Virus record (IMG/VR): IMGVR_UViG_3300031957_000182
Location: 1 to 25,565 of that record
Strand: one strand, 5' to 3'
Origin: a virus
DNA length: 25,565 nt
The notes beneath the pieces are model-generated. The model was not told the DNA's origin, did no database searches, and saw nothing but the letters and a program-made list of their open reading frames with translations. Shown piece by piece: positions 1 through 7,086 of the stretch (its first letter is position 1; the number at the start of each line of letters is the position of its first letter). A program made the translations under genes and the position numbers.

Positions 1-691
1 ATCCAGCCGCACCTGATGCCTGTCTGGCACGGTCTGCTTCTGCTTGTTGTAATGCTTGTCGCTGTAGCTGACCCTCAATACCTGCCATACCAAGCGCAAG
101 CTCACCTGCTGCACCACCACGTAAAATATCTGCCCTTCCGCCTTCAAGAGCGCCGACACCTGCGCCACCCGCACCAACACCAATATCTCTCAAAGCGCCT
201 TCAAATGCCTGACGTTGTGCTAGACGCTGTGCCTCTCCCATAGGCTCAAGAAGTTGTCTTTGAGTAGCAATTTCTTCAGCAGTAATTCCCTGCGCTGCTT
301 GACGCTGCATACCTATTGCTTCTTCAAGGCCACCTAACGCAGTCTTATAATAATCAGGCTGTGCAGTTGATAATCCAAGCAAGGAAGCTTGTGCGGCAAG
401 TTGCGGGTCTGTAAATCCAGCTACCCTTTCTCCCTCATAAACTCGTGGTCCTTGCTCATATGCACCCTGTAAATCTTCAAGAGCTGGTTCAACATACGGA
501 CGAATACCTTTAGCAAAATCACCGCCATATTCTTTTACTTTAGACTTTTTACCTAATATTGCAGCACCTGCACCAACACCAGCTGCAATTGCAGCAAGCC
601 CTATATATGCAGTGTTTTGATTTAACTTTTTATCTAGGAAAGCATCGCCAGTATCGTGCGTTATACCCATTAAATCTTCAAAGCGTTCCAT
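1..691 (-). CDS. Probable internal virion / DNA-ejection protein, N-terminal part (C-terminus beyond window)
   Basis: This frame is open from an ATG at 691 to the window edge, giving at least 230 residues beginning MERFEDLMGITHDTGDAF. Residues about 28-47 form a hydrophobic, glycine-patterned segment (AYIGLAAIAAGVGAGAAILG) followed by KK, which suggests a membrane-inserting helix of glycine-zipper type. The rest is rich in Ala, Gly and Gln and looks helical; it includes ERVAGFTDPQLAAQ and later a Gly/Ala-rich stretch (DIGVGAGGAGVGALEGG). The gene starts two bases after the stop of the preceding gene, with AGGA seven bases upstream of the ATG. It lies downstream of the nozzle gene, where short-tailed phages often keep ejection proteins. 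The role is inferred from composition, the membrane segment and position; I do not recognise a named family. Confidence 0.7.
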   Translation of the reverse strand, partial: MERFEDLMGITHDTGDAFLDKKLNQNTAYIGLAAIAAGVGAGAAILGKKSKVKEYGGDFAKGIRPYVEPALEDLQGAYEQGPRVYEGERVAGFTDPQLAAQASLLGLSTAQPDYYKTALGGLEEAIGMQRQAAQGITAEEIATQRQLLEPMGEAQRLAQRQAFEGALRDIGVGAGGAGVGALEGGRADILRGGAAGELALGMAGIEGQLQRQALQQAEADRARQASGAAG

Positions 692-693
692 AA

Positions 694-1308
694 TTATGTC
701 CTCATTAATTCACGTAGTGTTTTTGCTGCACTAATTTCTTTAGGTTGTTTTGTAGTGCCGTATGCTTGTTGTCTTATTTCTTCTCTAATTTTGTCGAGAC
801 GTGCTGCACCTTCATCTGCATCACCATCACCAATTTCTCTAACTTGATTTGCGTCTACAATATATTCATCTTGACTAATACGTGCTTCTGTAATGTCACC
901 ACCATTAGCCACATCATACGACACATTGTCAGACATACCATCACCAATCTCTTCCTGAACCATACCAGTTTTACTTCCGTCAGTATTTTCTACTTGAGGT
1001 AGGGATTGGTCAAGAAGTTTACCGCCTGCATCAGATGAGCCATTGCCAAGAGCAGATACAGTATAGGCATCAATTACATAGTCATCACCGTCTACTTTGC
1101 CGCCTTCGACAAGACCGCCCTCATTACGATATACGGGGGCAGACATTTGCGGCGGCATAGGAGCCGGACGCATGGATTGTTTAGGCATAGCTTGTGCAGC
1201 TACTACTGGAATCATATCGGCCAAACGAAAAGCACGCTGAAAGCCTGTGGCATCCTCTGTCATACCCATTCCTTTTAGCTGTAATATGTTTGCAAGACCT
1301 TCATACAT
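694..1308 (-). CDS. Conserved phage structural-type protein with two EYVIDA...GDG modules
   Basis: A 204-residue protein. Its main feature is an internal repeat: DDYVIDAYTVSALGNGSSDAG at about 75-95 and DEYIVDANQVREIGDGDADEG at about 147-167, each followed by a Leu-Asp. I recognise this motif (E-Y-V-I-x-A-x-x-V-x-x-I-G-x-G-x-x-x-x-G-A) from virion-associated proteins of many environmental phages, where its function is unknown. The N-terminus (MYEGLANILQLKGMGM) is followed by a Met/Pro-rich linker at about 41-58. There is no close Shine-Dalgarno; the ATG is preceded directly by TATAATATTACA. The end of the gene supplies the ribosome site of the next gene. It sits between the nozzle and a probable ejection protein, so a virion role is likely. 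Confidence 0.75.
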   Translation of the reverse strand: MYEGLANILQLKGMGMTEDATGFQRAFRLADMIPVVAAQAMPKQSMRPAPMPPQMSAPVYRNEGGLVEGGKVDGDDYVIDAYTVSALGNGSSDAGGKLLDQSLPQVENTDGSKTGMVQEEIGDGMSDNVSYDVANGGDITEARISQDEYIVDANQVREIGDGDADEGAARLDKIREEIRQQAYGTTKQPKEISAAKTLRELMRT

Positions 1309-1348
1309 TGTAATATTATACCCTATTTATATCAAATATACCAGACAA
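1309..1348 (-). promoter_or_regulatory. AT-rich gap with TATAAT at 1315-1320 and TATAAATA at 1324-1331
   Basis: This 40-base gap holds two -10-like sequences on the coding strand. TATAAT lies six bases upstream of the ATG at 1308, so a transcript starting at the normal distance would begin at the ATG itself. There is no TTG-type -35 at 17 bases. The preceding AGGG is 12 bases from the start codon, too far for a normal Shine-Dalgarno. The same AGG(G/A)TATAATATTAC(A/T)ATG block occurs at 7749-7767. Confidence 0.35.
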
Positions 1349-1615
1349 CTAGTGGAAATCTACCCACCCAGCAGCCGTAGTTGTGTACCCTTTAAACTTA
1401 CCCACACTAATAGCATAGGCAACATCGCCCTGCTGTGGTCTACCAATATCAGTAATTGTAACTACCGTATATATTTTTGTTGACGGTGTACTGTCCTGCC
1501 GCAAGCTTTCAGTATCTAGCTCACGTGTAAGCTCATTAGCCCAGCGAGTTAAATCTGAATGCAGTTCATCAGCAGTGGTTGGCTTACCTATAGGATACTT
1601 TGGAAAGTTAGCCAT
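1349..1615 (-). CDS. Small tail-associated protein (88 aa)
   Basis: An 88-residue protein. The N-terminal part is helical-looking (TTADELHSDLTRWANELTRELD at about 13-34). The C-terminal half is beta-rich and ends in an aromatic tail (KFKGYTTTAAGWVDFH). The segment DIGRPQQGDVAYAISVGKFKGYTTTAAGWVDF resembles the short final beta module that often ends phage fibre or tail proteins, where an aromatic residue closes the fold. The start overlaps the stop of the nozzle gene by one base (TAATG), so it is probably translated by coupling and in fixed ratio with the nozzle. A small tail-tip or trimerisation role fits, but this is inferred from context and composition; no catalytic motif is visible. Confidence 0.7.
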   Translation of the reverse strand: MANFPKYPIGKPTTADELHSDLTRWANELTRELDTESLRQDSTPSTKIYTVVTITDIGRPQQGDVAYAISVGKFKGYTTTAAGWVDFH

Positions 1616-3474
1616 TATCTTTCACCGTCAGGCTGAACAGCTAATCTTACAGAACCCCAACGCCACTGACCTGCAGCATCTGCAGATACACGAACAACAG
1701 ACTGTCTACCTCTAGCACGCATGTTCACCTTTTGCGTATTAGCATCAATAATAAACGGACCCTTCTCTTGGAAGTCATCCGATGGATACCTACGTGTCTT
1801 AATAGAAAACTTAATCTGTTCTCCTGCACTAAAGGTATAGTCAGGAATAAGTTTATCTGCAAACATTAACTGCTTACCCTCATCAAGGTCAAACTCTGCA
1901 GATTCAACAAATGACGTAAGTGCCTGACCATCACCTGTATAAATATTATCAGGCTCGTTATCCCATACTAGCATATCGCCCGTTGCAGATGTACGTCCAG
2001 TTAAAATAGTAGTATCATATACATTACGGTCTGCAAACGTAGTTGTAATCCCATTTTCAAACAGCTTACCATAGACCCACGTTTGTTCTTCATAATTATA
2101 AATTACATAAGAATTAGGCTCTACACTATCGTTGCTTGGATATAGCCAAATAATTTCTTTAAACTCACTATTAATTCCCGCATATACTTTATCTTTTTGA
2201 GTCATGTTAAAACTATCAAAAAGATGTCGGCGTATTGTGCAGGGCATAGTATTAACACGGCCATCATACATATAGAAATTATTATCGCCCATCCAATAAG
2301 ATACGCCATCAATATCAACAGCTGCGTGCGGTGCAATCATACCACAATTAGAACCCACTTGCGTAAACCTAAATATAAAAGGAGTTCCTACGAACTCTTG
2401 GATATACATGGCCTTATCAGTCCAAATATTAATTGTATTACGAGAACGCACTGCGCCAATAATTCTCGACCCTTCAGTCAAATTAACAAAGCCTGCAGTA
2501 TTTGTTGCGCTAGGTATCCAAATCCTAAAGTTATTTTGGTCAGACCAAGAGACACGCATTGGAATAATTGTAGGGTCTGTTGCAGTAGTAGAAGCACCAT
2601 AGCAAACAACATGACCGTCATTAGGTGACACAATAAAGCTATTTGCGTATGGTGCAGTTCCTACAATACTTGCACGAGCAACAGTATAATTATTTTCAGA
2701 AACATCTAAATATGCAATTTGACTTTTACGGCGTAAGGCTAGTAAGTCTTCTCCATAAGAATCAAACGTCCATTGAGTGCCTTGAAAAACAATATCAGAA
2801 GAGGAGGCGGGAACATTCCAGGCTCGTTCTCCTGTGGTGCTTACGCCTGCATTATATACACCTGCACCATAACCTAATCCTTGGATAGCATCAGAACTTT
2901 CATTTGGTATTAAAAGATTTATTCTTCCATTAGTTCCACCCACTCCTGTAGAATTAGATGTAGCACTTTGGTTTGCATTAATAAAAAAAGCATCCTGTGC
3001 GCTAACGGACGTAATTGCAAAGGTTCCGTTAACACTTGTTCCCGAAAAAGTATCTACACTGGTAAATTCAATTCTATCTCCAACGCTAACATTTTGACTT
3101 GGTGTATAGCCTAAATTTATTTTTATTCTTGGTGTACCAGCAGAAGTATCAAAGTTATTAGATACACTAGTTGTTGTAGCAACAGGCGTAGAGTCAGTTC
3201 TAGATTCGTTTTGTACTACATATAGCTGCGTATTAGTACCATAAGCTACATACTTACGTGTGTTATTATCTGTCCAAGTAAGAATGTCACGAGGAATACC
3301 AGATATAGTATCAGTAGAAAACTTTTCATATCCACGTAAATTTTCTGGTTTACCTTCACGGAAACGAACACGGTTTCCATCAAACCATTTACCCTCTTCG
3401 GCATACTTGGTTGACTCCCTGTGAAAACCAGGGACAAAAGTTAAACTTAAAAATTGTGTATCTGTAGAAGCCAT
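1615..3474 (-). CDS. Tail nozzle / P22 gp10-like packaged-DNA stabilisation protein
   Basis: A 619-residue, strongly beta-rich protein. The N-terminus (LSLTFVPGFHRESTKYAEEGKWFDGNRVRFREGKPENLRGYEKF) is the typical opening of phage nozzle/gp10-type proteins: a short arm, then a W-x-D-G-x-x-V-R-F-R-x-G-x-P motif at about 29-42. Repeated blade-like motifs follow (DILTWTDNNTRKYVAYGTNTQLYVV; IVFQGTQWTFDSYGEDLLALRR; NTINIWTDKAMYIQEFVGTPFIFRF; GVSYWMGDNNFYMYDGRVNTMP), consistent with a beta-propeller. P22 gp10 is about 470 residues; the excess here is a Ser/Thr/Asn-rich insertion at about 95-190. Nozzle proteins form a hexameric tube below the adaptor that closes the tail channel. No strong Shine-Dalgarno precedes the ATG, which lies two bases after the previous stop, so coupling is likely. 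Confidence 0.85.
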   Translation of the reverse strand: MASTDTQFLSLTFVPGFHRESTKYAEEGKWFDGNRVRFREGKPENLRGYEKFSTDTISGIPRDILTWTDNNTRKYVAYGTNTQLYVVQNESRTDSTPVATTTSVSNNFDTSAGTPRIKINLGYTPSQNVSVGDRIEFTSVDTFSGTSVNGTFAITSVSAQDAFFINANQSATSNSTGVGGTNGRINLLIPNESSDAIQGLGYGAGVYNAGVSTTGERAWNVPASSSDIVFQGTQWTFDSYGEDLLALRRKSQIAYLDVSENNYTVARASIVGTAPYANSFIVSPNDGHVVCYGASTTATDPTIIPMRVSWSDQNNFRIWIPSATNTAGFVNLTEGSRIIGAVRSRNTINIWTDKAMYIQEFVGTPFIFRFTQVGSNCGMIAPHAAVDIDGVSYWMGDNNFYMYDGRVNTMPCTIRRHLFDSFNMTQKDKVYAGINSEFKEIIWLYPSNDSVEPNSYVIYNYEEQTWVYGKLFENGITTTFADRNVYDTTILTGRTSATGDMLVWDNEPDNIYTGDGQALTSFVESAEFDLDEGKQLMFADKLIPDYTFSAGEQIKFSIKTRRYPSDDFQEKGPFIIDANTQKVNMRARGRQSVVRVSADAAGQWRWGSVRLAVQPDGER

Positions 3475-3476
3475 AT

Positions 3477-3767
3477 CTATTTAATAAGTTTTGTTTCAAC
3501 CTCTCCAGAGTTAGCCATTGACAATAATTCTTTTTGCTGCTCAACCATTATATTTCTAAAACTTTCAACCGCTGCTCCCGTATGGGAAGACTGTCTAGCA
3601 TTTTCAATCATAAGCATAGGGAGTATAGCCATGCTGCATCCCCACTCATTTACCTGCTCCCCTGTTTGTGGGTTAGTTCCAGCCATTTCAATAAACCAAG
3701 CGCAATCTAATTTTTTACAAGGTTCAAAATTATTTAAAGGACAATTATCCTTAACTTCTAATTTCAT
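3477..3767 (-). CDS. Small four-cysteine phage protein, possible metal-binding
   Basis: A 96-residue protein with four cysteines spaced C9-x7-C17-x4-C22-x21-C44, in the sequence context CPLNNFEPCKKLDCAWF and NEWGCSMAILPMLMIENA. I recognise this pattern (C-P-x-x-x-F-E-P-C-x-x-x-D-C-x-W-F ... N-P-x-T-G-E ... W-G-C) as a small conserved protein in tail regions of many environmental phages; its function is not known to me. Four fixed cysteines suggest a zinc site or an iron-sulphur cluster. The C-terminal half (about 60-92) is predicted helical and charged. The start codon directly follows the stop of the collar-type fibre gene (TAAATG) and the gene ends two bases before the nozzle start, so it is co-expressed with tail proteins. 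Confidence 0.8.
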   Translation of the reverse strand: MKLEVKDNCPLNNFEPCKKLDCAWFIEMAGTNPQTGEQVNEWGCSMAILPMLMIENARQSSHTGAAVESFRNIMVEQQKELLSMANSGEVETKLIK

Positions 3768-4670
3768 TTAGTAATCCTTGGTACAAATAATAACATCTGC
3801 ATATTGCACATCAAAATCCATAGCCGTCCCAGTAAAGGCTAAAGTGCCAGCACCGTGGGTGTGTTCTTCATTATCACCAATACTTTTTGACCTGCCCACA
3901 TTAGGGTCTGTGGCACTTGCTGCAGAGGTTGGTCTTTGAATATCATATTCATTATCAAAGCCACCACCTGCAGTTTTTACTGCTGAAAAAGTACTAGCTC
4001 CTACAGTTCCACTACCGCTTGCGTTATTAACAAACTGATAGTGAAAGTGTGATGGCAGTTGACCTTGTGTTATAGCGTGTCCTGCTGTAGAACCAGACAT
4101 AGTACCAGCTGGAGTTCTTGCCGCAAAAACAGAACTAAATGCTGTAGTGCCTGCTGTGCTTCCACCGGACCCACTTACTACTCTTAAAGCTTTATCATTA
4201 ATAGTTTGCTTTGTCCATCCAATAGGTGCCGCTGCTTGATAAAAAAGCATAGAGGTTTCAGGAGCAAAGCCATCAAGCTTTACAGAGTTTGTTCCATCAA
4301 AAGCAACTAATGCTGGAGTGCTTGGATAAATAGTTTCAGAAGTTGTTCCAGATTTTAATACAATGTTTTTATCGCCTGTTGTTTCATTGTTAACAAAGTA
4401 AACTTTTTCAGAAGCAGGGGCAACAACTGTACAATCAGCAGTCAAAGCTCCCGTAAATCTTAATGCCATGTTTCTTGATTGGTCAGCAGTTCCGTTGTTA
4501 GCAGTAAGGGTTGCAGATGTTAGACCATCAACACTTATAGTTTCATAACCAGCAACCGCCTCGTCAACTATGTCAATAGTATTTTCATTTAATCGCAACC
4601 CCCATGTGTTAGCGTTTTCACCGTCACCTTGCTTTTCTAATCTAATTCTTGATGTATATGAAGAAGCCAT
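3768..4670 (-). CDS. Tail fibre protein with collar-type C-terminal domain
   Basis: A 300-residue fibre protein. The N-terminus (YTSRIRLEKQGDGENANTWGLRLNENTIDIVDEAVAGY, about 5-42) is a familiar virion-attachment segment of marine-phage fibres. A beta-rich shaft follows. The C-terminal half begins MLFYQAAAPIGWTKQTINDKALRVVSG (from about 140) and carries two histidine-rich motifs, LPSHFHY (about 205) and EEHTHGAG (about 267), like the metal-binding His motifs of tail-collar fibres such as T4 gp12. It ends in an aromatic tail (YADVIICTKDY). It probably binds the host surface. AGGA lies eight bases before the ATG. The upstream neighbour is a small holin-like gene and the downstream neighbour begins at the stop codon. 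Fibre identity is confident; the receptor is unknown. Confidence 0.85.
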   Translation of the reverse strand: MASSYTSRIRLEKQGDGENANTWGLRLNENTIDIVDEAVAGYETISVDGLTSATLTANNGTADQSRNMALRFTGALTADCTVVAPASEKVYFVNNETTGDKNIVLKSGTTSETIYPSTPALVAFDGTNSVKLDGFAPETSMLFYQAAAPIGWTKQTINDKALRVVSGSGGSTAGTTAFSSVFAARTPAGTMSGSTAGHAITQGQLPSHFHYQFVNNASGSGTVGASTFSAVKTAGGGFDNEYDIQRPTSAASATDPNVGRSKSIGDNEEHTHGAGTLAFTGTAMDFDVQYADVIICTKDY

Positions 4671-4680
4671 ATCTTAATTC

Positions 4681-4842
4681 CTATTGTTTACCCAACAGTT
4701 TTTTTACTGTTTCTGTTTCATAAATTCTAATGCAAACCCAAATCAATGAGGCCAAAGCAGTTATGCTAGGAAGCACCTGAAAAAAAGCACCTGCGGTTAC
4801 ACCAAGCGCACTAATATCAACCAATGTTTTATCTGTATCCAT
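4681..4842 (-). CDS. Holin-like small membrane protein (53 aa)
   Basis: A short gene below the usual ORF cutoff. It encodes MDTDKTLVDISALGVTAGAF..., a 53-residue protein ending VKKLLGKQ. Residues about 10-40 are hydrophobic (SALGVTAGAFFQVLPSITALASLIWVCIRIY), giving one long or two short membrane helices, followed by a charged helix with a basic end. AGGA five bases before the ATG is an excellent ribosome site. Size, topology and the basic C-terminus fit a phage holin or spanin-like lysis protein, and similar small proteins lie among tail genes of marine phages. No endolysin is visible beside it, so the lysis role is inferred. It has its own candidate promoter 29 bases upstream. Confidence 0.75.
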   Translation of the reverse strand: MDTDKTLVDISALGVTAGAFFQVLPSITALASLIWVCIRIYETETVKKLLGKQ

Positions 4843-4870
4843 ATCTTTCCTAGCTAATAGTTATCTCTGT

Positions 4871-4899
4871 ATTATACAATAAAACCCTTTGTCAGGCAA
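4871..4899 (-). promoter_or_regulatory. Candidate sigma70-type promoter before the holin-like gene
   Basis: TATAAT (4871-4876) is preceded by exactly 17 bases and then TTGCCT (4894-4899), which matches four of six -35 consensus positions. Transcription would start near 4864, leaving a leader of about 20 bases with a strong ribosome site. The -35 lies inside the loop of a hairpin with arms CTTTGT/ACAAAG (4887-4911). Confidence 0.55.
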
Positions 4900-4911
4900 T
4901 ACACTACAAAG
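4887..4911 (-). terminator. Weak hairpin after the first C1q-like gene, possible terminator
   Basis: Six-base arms (CTTTGT and ACAAAG) enclose a 13-base loop and are followed on the coding strand by GGTTTTATT. The 5' arm overlaps the stop codon region of the upstream gene. The stem is short and the T-run interrupted, so termination would be partial at best. Confidence 0.3.
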
Positions 4912-5386
4912 TTCTTTCTAATTTTACAAAATCAAAGTTATTTCTTGACGGAGTAGTAACCATAAAAGCACCACCAGACACAGAATTAAGTCTTTTTATT
5001 CGAACCTCTACAGTATCATTTGCATTTAACTCGACTGTTTTTTTCAGGGTAGGTGCAATATAATTATTACCATCTCTTCTTCTAAGATAACCAGTTGAGG
5101 TTGCTGCAATTCTTGTTGTACCGTTTTTTAAAAATTCTAATTCACATGTATATCTATAGTTGGTCGTTCCAGCATTATCTTGGATTCCTAGGGAAGTATT
5201 AATTTCATATAATCCTGATTCAGAAACTGTAACTACTCCAGAAGAAACACTATAAATATCATGTCCAAAATCTAACTTCCACGAATCAAGCGTAATAAAA
5301 GATGTTGAATCAACAACCGTAAACGCAGTGTAATAAAAGCTTGCTGCTTTAACATCTGTAGAAGGCGTTCTTCCTATATATGACAT
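4904..5386 (-). CDS. MSYIG-anchored C1q/TNF-like jelly-roll tip protein (third copy)
   Basis: A 160-residue beta-sandwich protein starting MSYIGRTPST. The order of strand motifs fits a C1q/TNF-like jelly roll: VVTVSESGLYEINTSLGIQ (about 52-70), a YRYTCELEFLKNGT strand, LKKTVELNANDTVEVRIKRL (about 114-133) and the closing NNFDFVKLERTL. These motifs line up one for one with the next two upstream genes, so the three are diverged paralogues. C1q-like domains usually trimerise and bind surface ligands, so this is likely a receptor-binding tip. The gene lies two bases beyond the stop of its upstream paralogue and is followed by the holin promoter. Fold assignment is by eye. Confidence 0.75.
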   Translation of the reverse strand: MSYIGRTPSTDVKAASFYYTAFTVVDSTSFITLDSWKLDFGHDIYSVSSGVVTVSESGLYEINTSLGIQDNAGTTNYRYTCELEFLKNGTTRIAATSTGYLRRRDGNNYIAPTLKKTVELNANDTVEVRIKRLNSVSGGAFMVTTPSRNNFDFVKLERTL

Positions 5387-5388
5387 AA

Positions 5389-5868
5389 TTAAATAACCGT
5401 CTTTTGCAGCTGTATAAAATGGAGGTTACACATATTAGCTACTGTAGTTGCATTACCAGATACAGTGCTTATTCTTCTAATAAAAACCTCAATCTCATCG
5501 TCTTCTTCAAGTTGATATAATCTACTATACGAAGCATTCATAAAGTAATTTTGTTGCTGCGTACTTGCCCTAATGTGTCCCCCATAAAATGCACCTATCT
5601 CTGTCCCGTTTTTCTTGAGTGTAATCCAAGGCTGGTATCTATAGTTAGATGTTGTTCCTGTTATTGTTAATGATATATGTATTTCATATAAACCAGGTTG
5701 ACCAACAGTAACCGTACCCGAAGACAGGCTGTATATGTCATCAGCAAAATCTTCAGACCAAATACTTAATTTAGTGTCGCTTGAAGAGTTACAACTAGTT
5801 CCGCCAGTAGTATCACTATAACTAGCAAATCTTAAAGACCTTCCAGGATTAGACCCTATATATGACAT
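5389..5868 (-). CDS. MSYIG-anchored C1q/TNF-like jelly-roll tip protein (second copy)
   Basis: A 159-residue paralogue of its two neighbours, starting MSYIGSNPGRSLRFASY. Corresponding motifs are WSEDFADDIYSLSSGTVTVGQPGLYEIHISLTI (about 37-69), YRYQPWITLKKNGTEI, YQLEEDDEIEVFIRRI (about 117-132) and the final CNLHFIQLQKTVI. Loop sequences differ strongly from the other copies while the strand framework is kept, as expected for alternative ligand-binding tips on a common fold. The neighbouring copies lie 2 bases downstream and 6 bases upstream. A role in host binding is inferred from fold, position beside the fibre chaperone and the shared N-terminal peptide. Confidence 0.75.
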   Translation of the reverse strand: MSYIGSNPGRSLRFASYSDTTGGTSCNSSSDTKLSIWSEDFADDIYSLSSGTVTVGQPGLYEIHISLTITGTTSNYRYQPWITLKKNGTEIGAFYGGHIRASTQQQNYFMNASYSRLYQLEEDDEIEVFIRRISTVSGNATTVANMCNLHFIQLQKTVI

Positions 5869-5874
5869 TTTATA

Positions 5875-6348
5875 TTAACCCGCTTCTAATTTTATAAATG
5901 CTAAATTACATTGTCCACTTAATGCTTTAAGTGTATTTGAGTCAGTTGCAGAGGTTGTACGTCTTACACGAAGCTGTATAGTATCTCCTTTTTCTAATGA
6001 ACTAATTCTTGATAGCCTAGTCTGTGTTTCTTGCGCACCAGAATTATTTCTAATATAACCGCCCTTTATAGCCCATTCAGTAATAGATGTATTCTTTGTG
6101 TATTCTACTTCTACACCTAAACGAAGACCACTATCAGCATTAAAAGATAAAAGAGAATCAATTTTGTAATCTCCTTTTTCGTTTATTGTAAATATACCAC
6201 TAGAAGATGTATATGTACACAAGCTAGAAGAAAAATCCTCGTTCCAATTGTTAATTGTAATAAATGTAGTTGCTGTAGTTAATACATCCGCATCAGTTGT
6301 AAAGCTTGCAGCCTTACTATTTGTAGTTGTTTCTCCTATGTAAGACAT
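5875..6348 (-). CDS. MSYIG-anchored C1q/TNF-like jelly-roll tip protein (first copy)
   Basis: A 157-residue member of the three-gene C1q-like set, starting MSYIGETTTNSKAASFTT. The framework motifs are present: WNEDFSSSLCTYTSSSGIFTINEKGDYKIDSLLSF (about 35-69), RLGVEVEYTKNTSI, ISSLEKGDTIQLRVRRT (about 114-130) and the closing CNLAFIKLEAG. It shares N-SKAASF with the third copy (VKAASF), suggesting these two are closer in their N-terminal part. It lies immediately after the fibre-assembly chaperone gene (four-base gap), and trimeric tips commonly need such a chaperone. Fold and role are inferred. Confidence 0.75.
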   Translation of the reverse strand: MSYIGETTTNSKAASFTTDADVLTTATTFITINNWNEDFSSSLCTYTSSSGIFTINEKGDYKIDSLLSFNADSGLRLGVEVEYTKNTSITEWAIKGGYIRNNSGAQETQTRLSRISSLEKGDTIQLRVRRTTSATDSNTLKALSGQCNLAFIKLEAG

Positions 6349-6352
6349 TTAA

Positions 6353-6754
6353 CTATCCGTTTAAAACATCTGGTTTTGTTGGCCATGTAACAGATTCAGG
6401 AAAAGAAGATTGACTAGGAACATCTAAAAGATTTTGTCTATATGTTTCTACCTCTGTTTGTTGTGATGAGCTTAATCCAGCCCAGCGTAATGGGTTAGTA
6501 ACAAAAGGGTCAACATCTTCCATTAAAATATTATTTCTTTTCTTTCTAATGCTATATGCTTTTTGTTCTGTTGTTCGAACATCAATGCTTTCAGATGTTC
6601 CATCACTATTAATTTTATTATGATTATTATTAAGTGCGTTCTGCCATTGGTCTATAGTTAATTCTATATTAGGCTCTGGAATAGTCCTATGAATTTCTTT
6701 AGTGTAGTAACCCTTAAGAATATTATTTTCGTCTATGTGTGCAAATATACTCAT
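6353..6754 (-). CDS. Tail fibre assembly chaperone-like protein
   Basis: A 133-residue protein. The C-terminal half (RKKRNNILMEDVDPFVTNPLRWAGLSSSQQTEVETYRQNLLDVPSQSSFPESVTWPTKP, about 69-129) matches the pattern of phage tail-assembly chaperones: R-x-x-R-N-x-L-L, a short loop, W-x-x-Y-R-Q-x-L-x-D-V/I-P, then F-P-x-x-V-x-W-P. The N-terminal part (FAHIDENNILKGYYTKEIHRTIPEPNIELTIDQWQNAL) is the usual partner region holding a small beta unit. Such proteins help fibres or tips fold and trimerise and are not always in the final virion. It sits exactly between two gp53-like and three C1q-like tips, so it could serve both groups. Confidence in the family is good. Confidence 0.8.
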   Translation of the reverse strand: MSIFAHIDENNILKGYYTKEIHRTIPEPNIELTIDQWQNALNNNHNKINSDGTSESIDVRTTEQKAYSIRKKRNNILMEDVDPFVTNPLRWAGLSSSQQTEVETYRQNLLDVPSQSSFPESVTWPTKPDVLNG

Positions 6755-6755
6755 T

Positions 6756-7085
6756 TTAAATTCCTACCGCAAACCAAGAATACGAACCAGTTGCTGCCGT
6801 ATCTATATTAGTCCAGCTTGTTGCTCCTGGGTCACTAGTTCCACATATGTTAGCTGTTTGATTTGTTCCGTCTGTTCTATGCCCCATTGCCCTAAAGCAA
6901 GCAGTTGGAAATGCTACAGGCCAAGTAATGCTTTGACCCGATGAGCTAGTCAACGAAGCTTTTCCCCACTGAAAAATAAAACCATTAGCAAATTTAATAT
7001 ATCCAGAGGTAGCACCAGAAAAAGCAGGAAAAAGAGTTCCTGGGTCTACAAGACTTGATTTTGTATCCGAACCTATGTATGACAT
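6756..7085 (-). CDS. MSYIG-anchored gp53-like fibre tip (second copy)
   Basis: A 109-residue tip protein starting MSYIGSDTKSSLVDPG. From about residue 28 it has the gp53-like C-terminal fibre fold: GYIKFANGFIFQWGKASL, then SITWPVAFPTACFRAMGH, a TNIDTAATGSYSWFAVG end. In this family the I-x-x-x-N-G-x-I-x-Q-W-G opening and the W-F-A-V-G ending are standard for compact trimeric receptor-binding domains. The upstream neighbour is a paralogue with about half of the positions identical by eye. It ends one base before the chaperone gene. The domain name is from family knowledge; the receptor cannot be told. Confidence 0.8.
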   Translation of the reverse strand: MSYIGSDTKSSLVDPGTLFPAFSGATSGYIKFANGFIFQWGKASLTSSSGQSITWPVAFPTACFRAMGHRTDGTNQTANICGTSDPGATSWTNIDTAATGSYSWFAVGI

Positions 7086-7086
7086 T

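Noticed and set aside
1324-1331. TATAAATA, the T4-type late promoter sequence
   Set aside because: It is the only copy I found in the window, and no T4-like genes are present, so a T4-type late sigma system is not supported.
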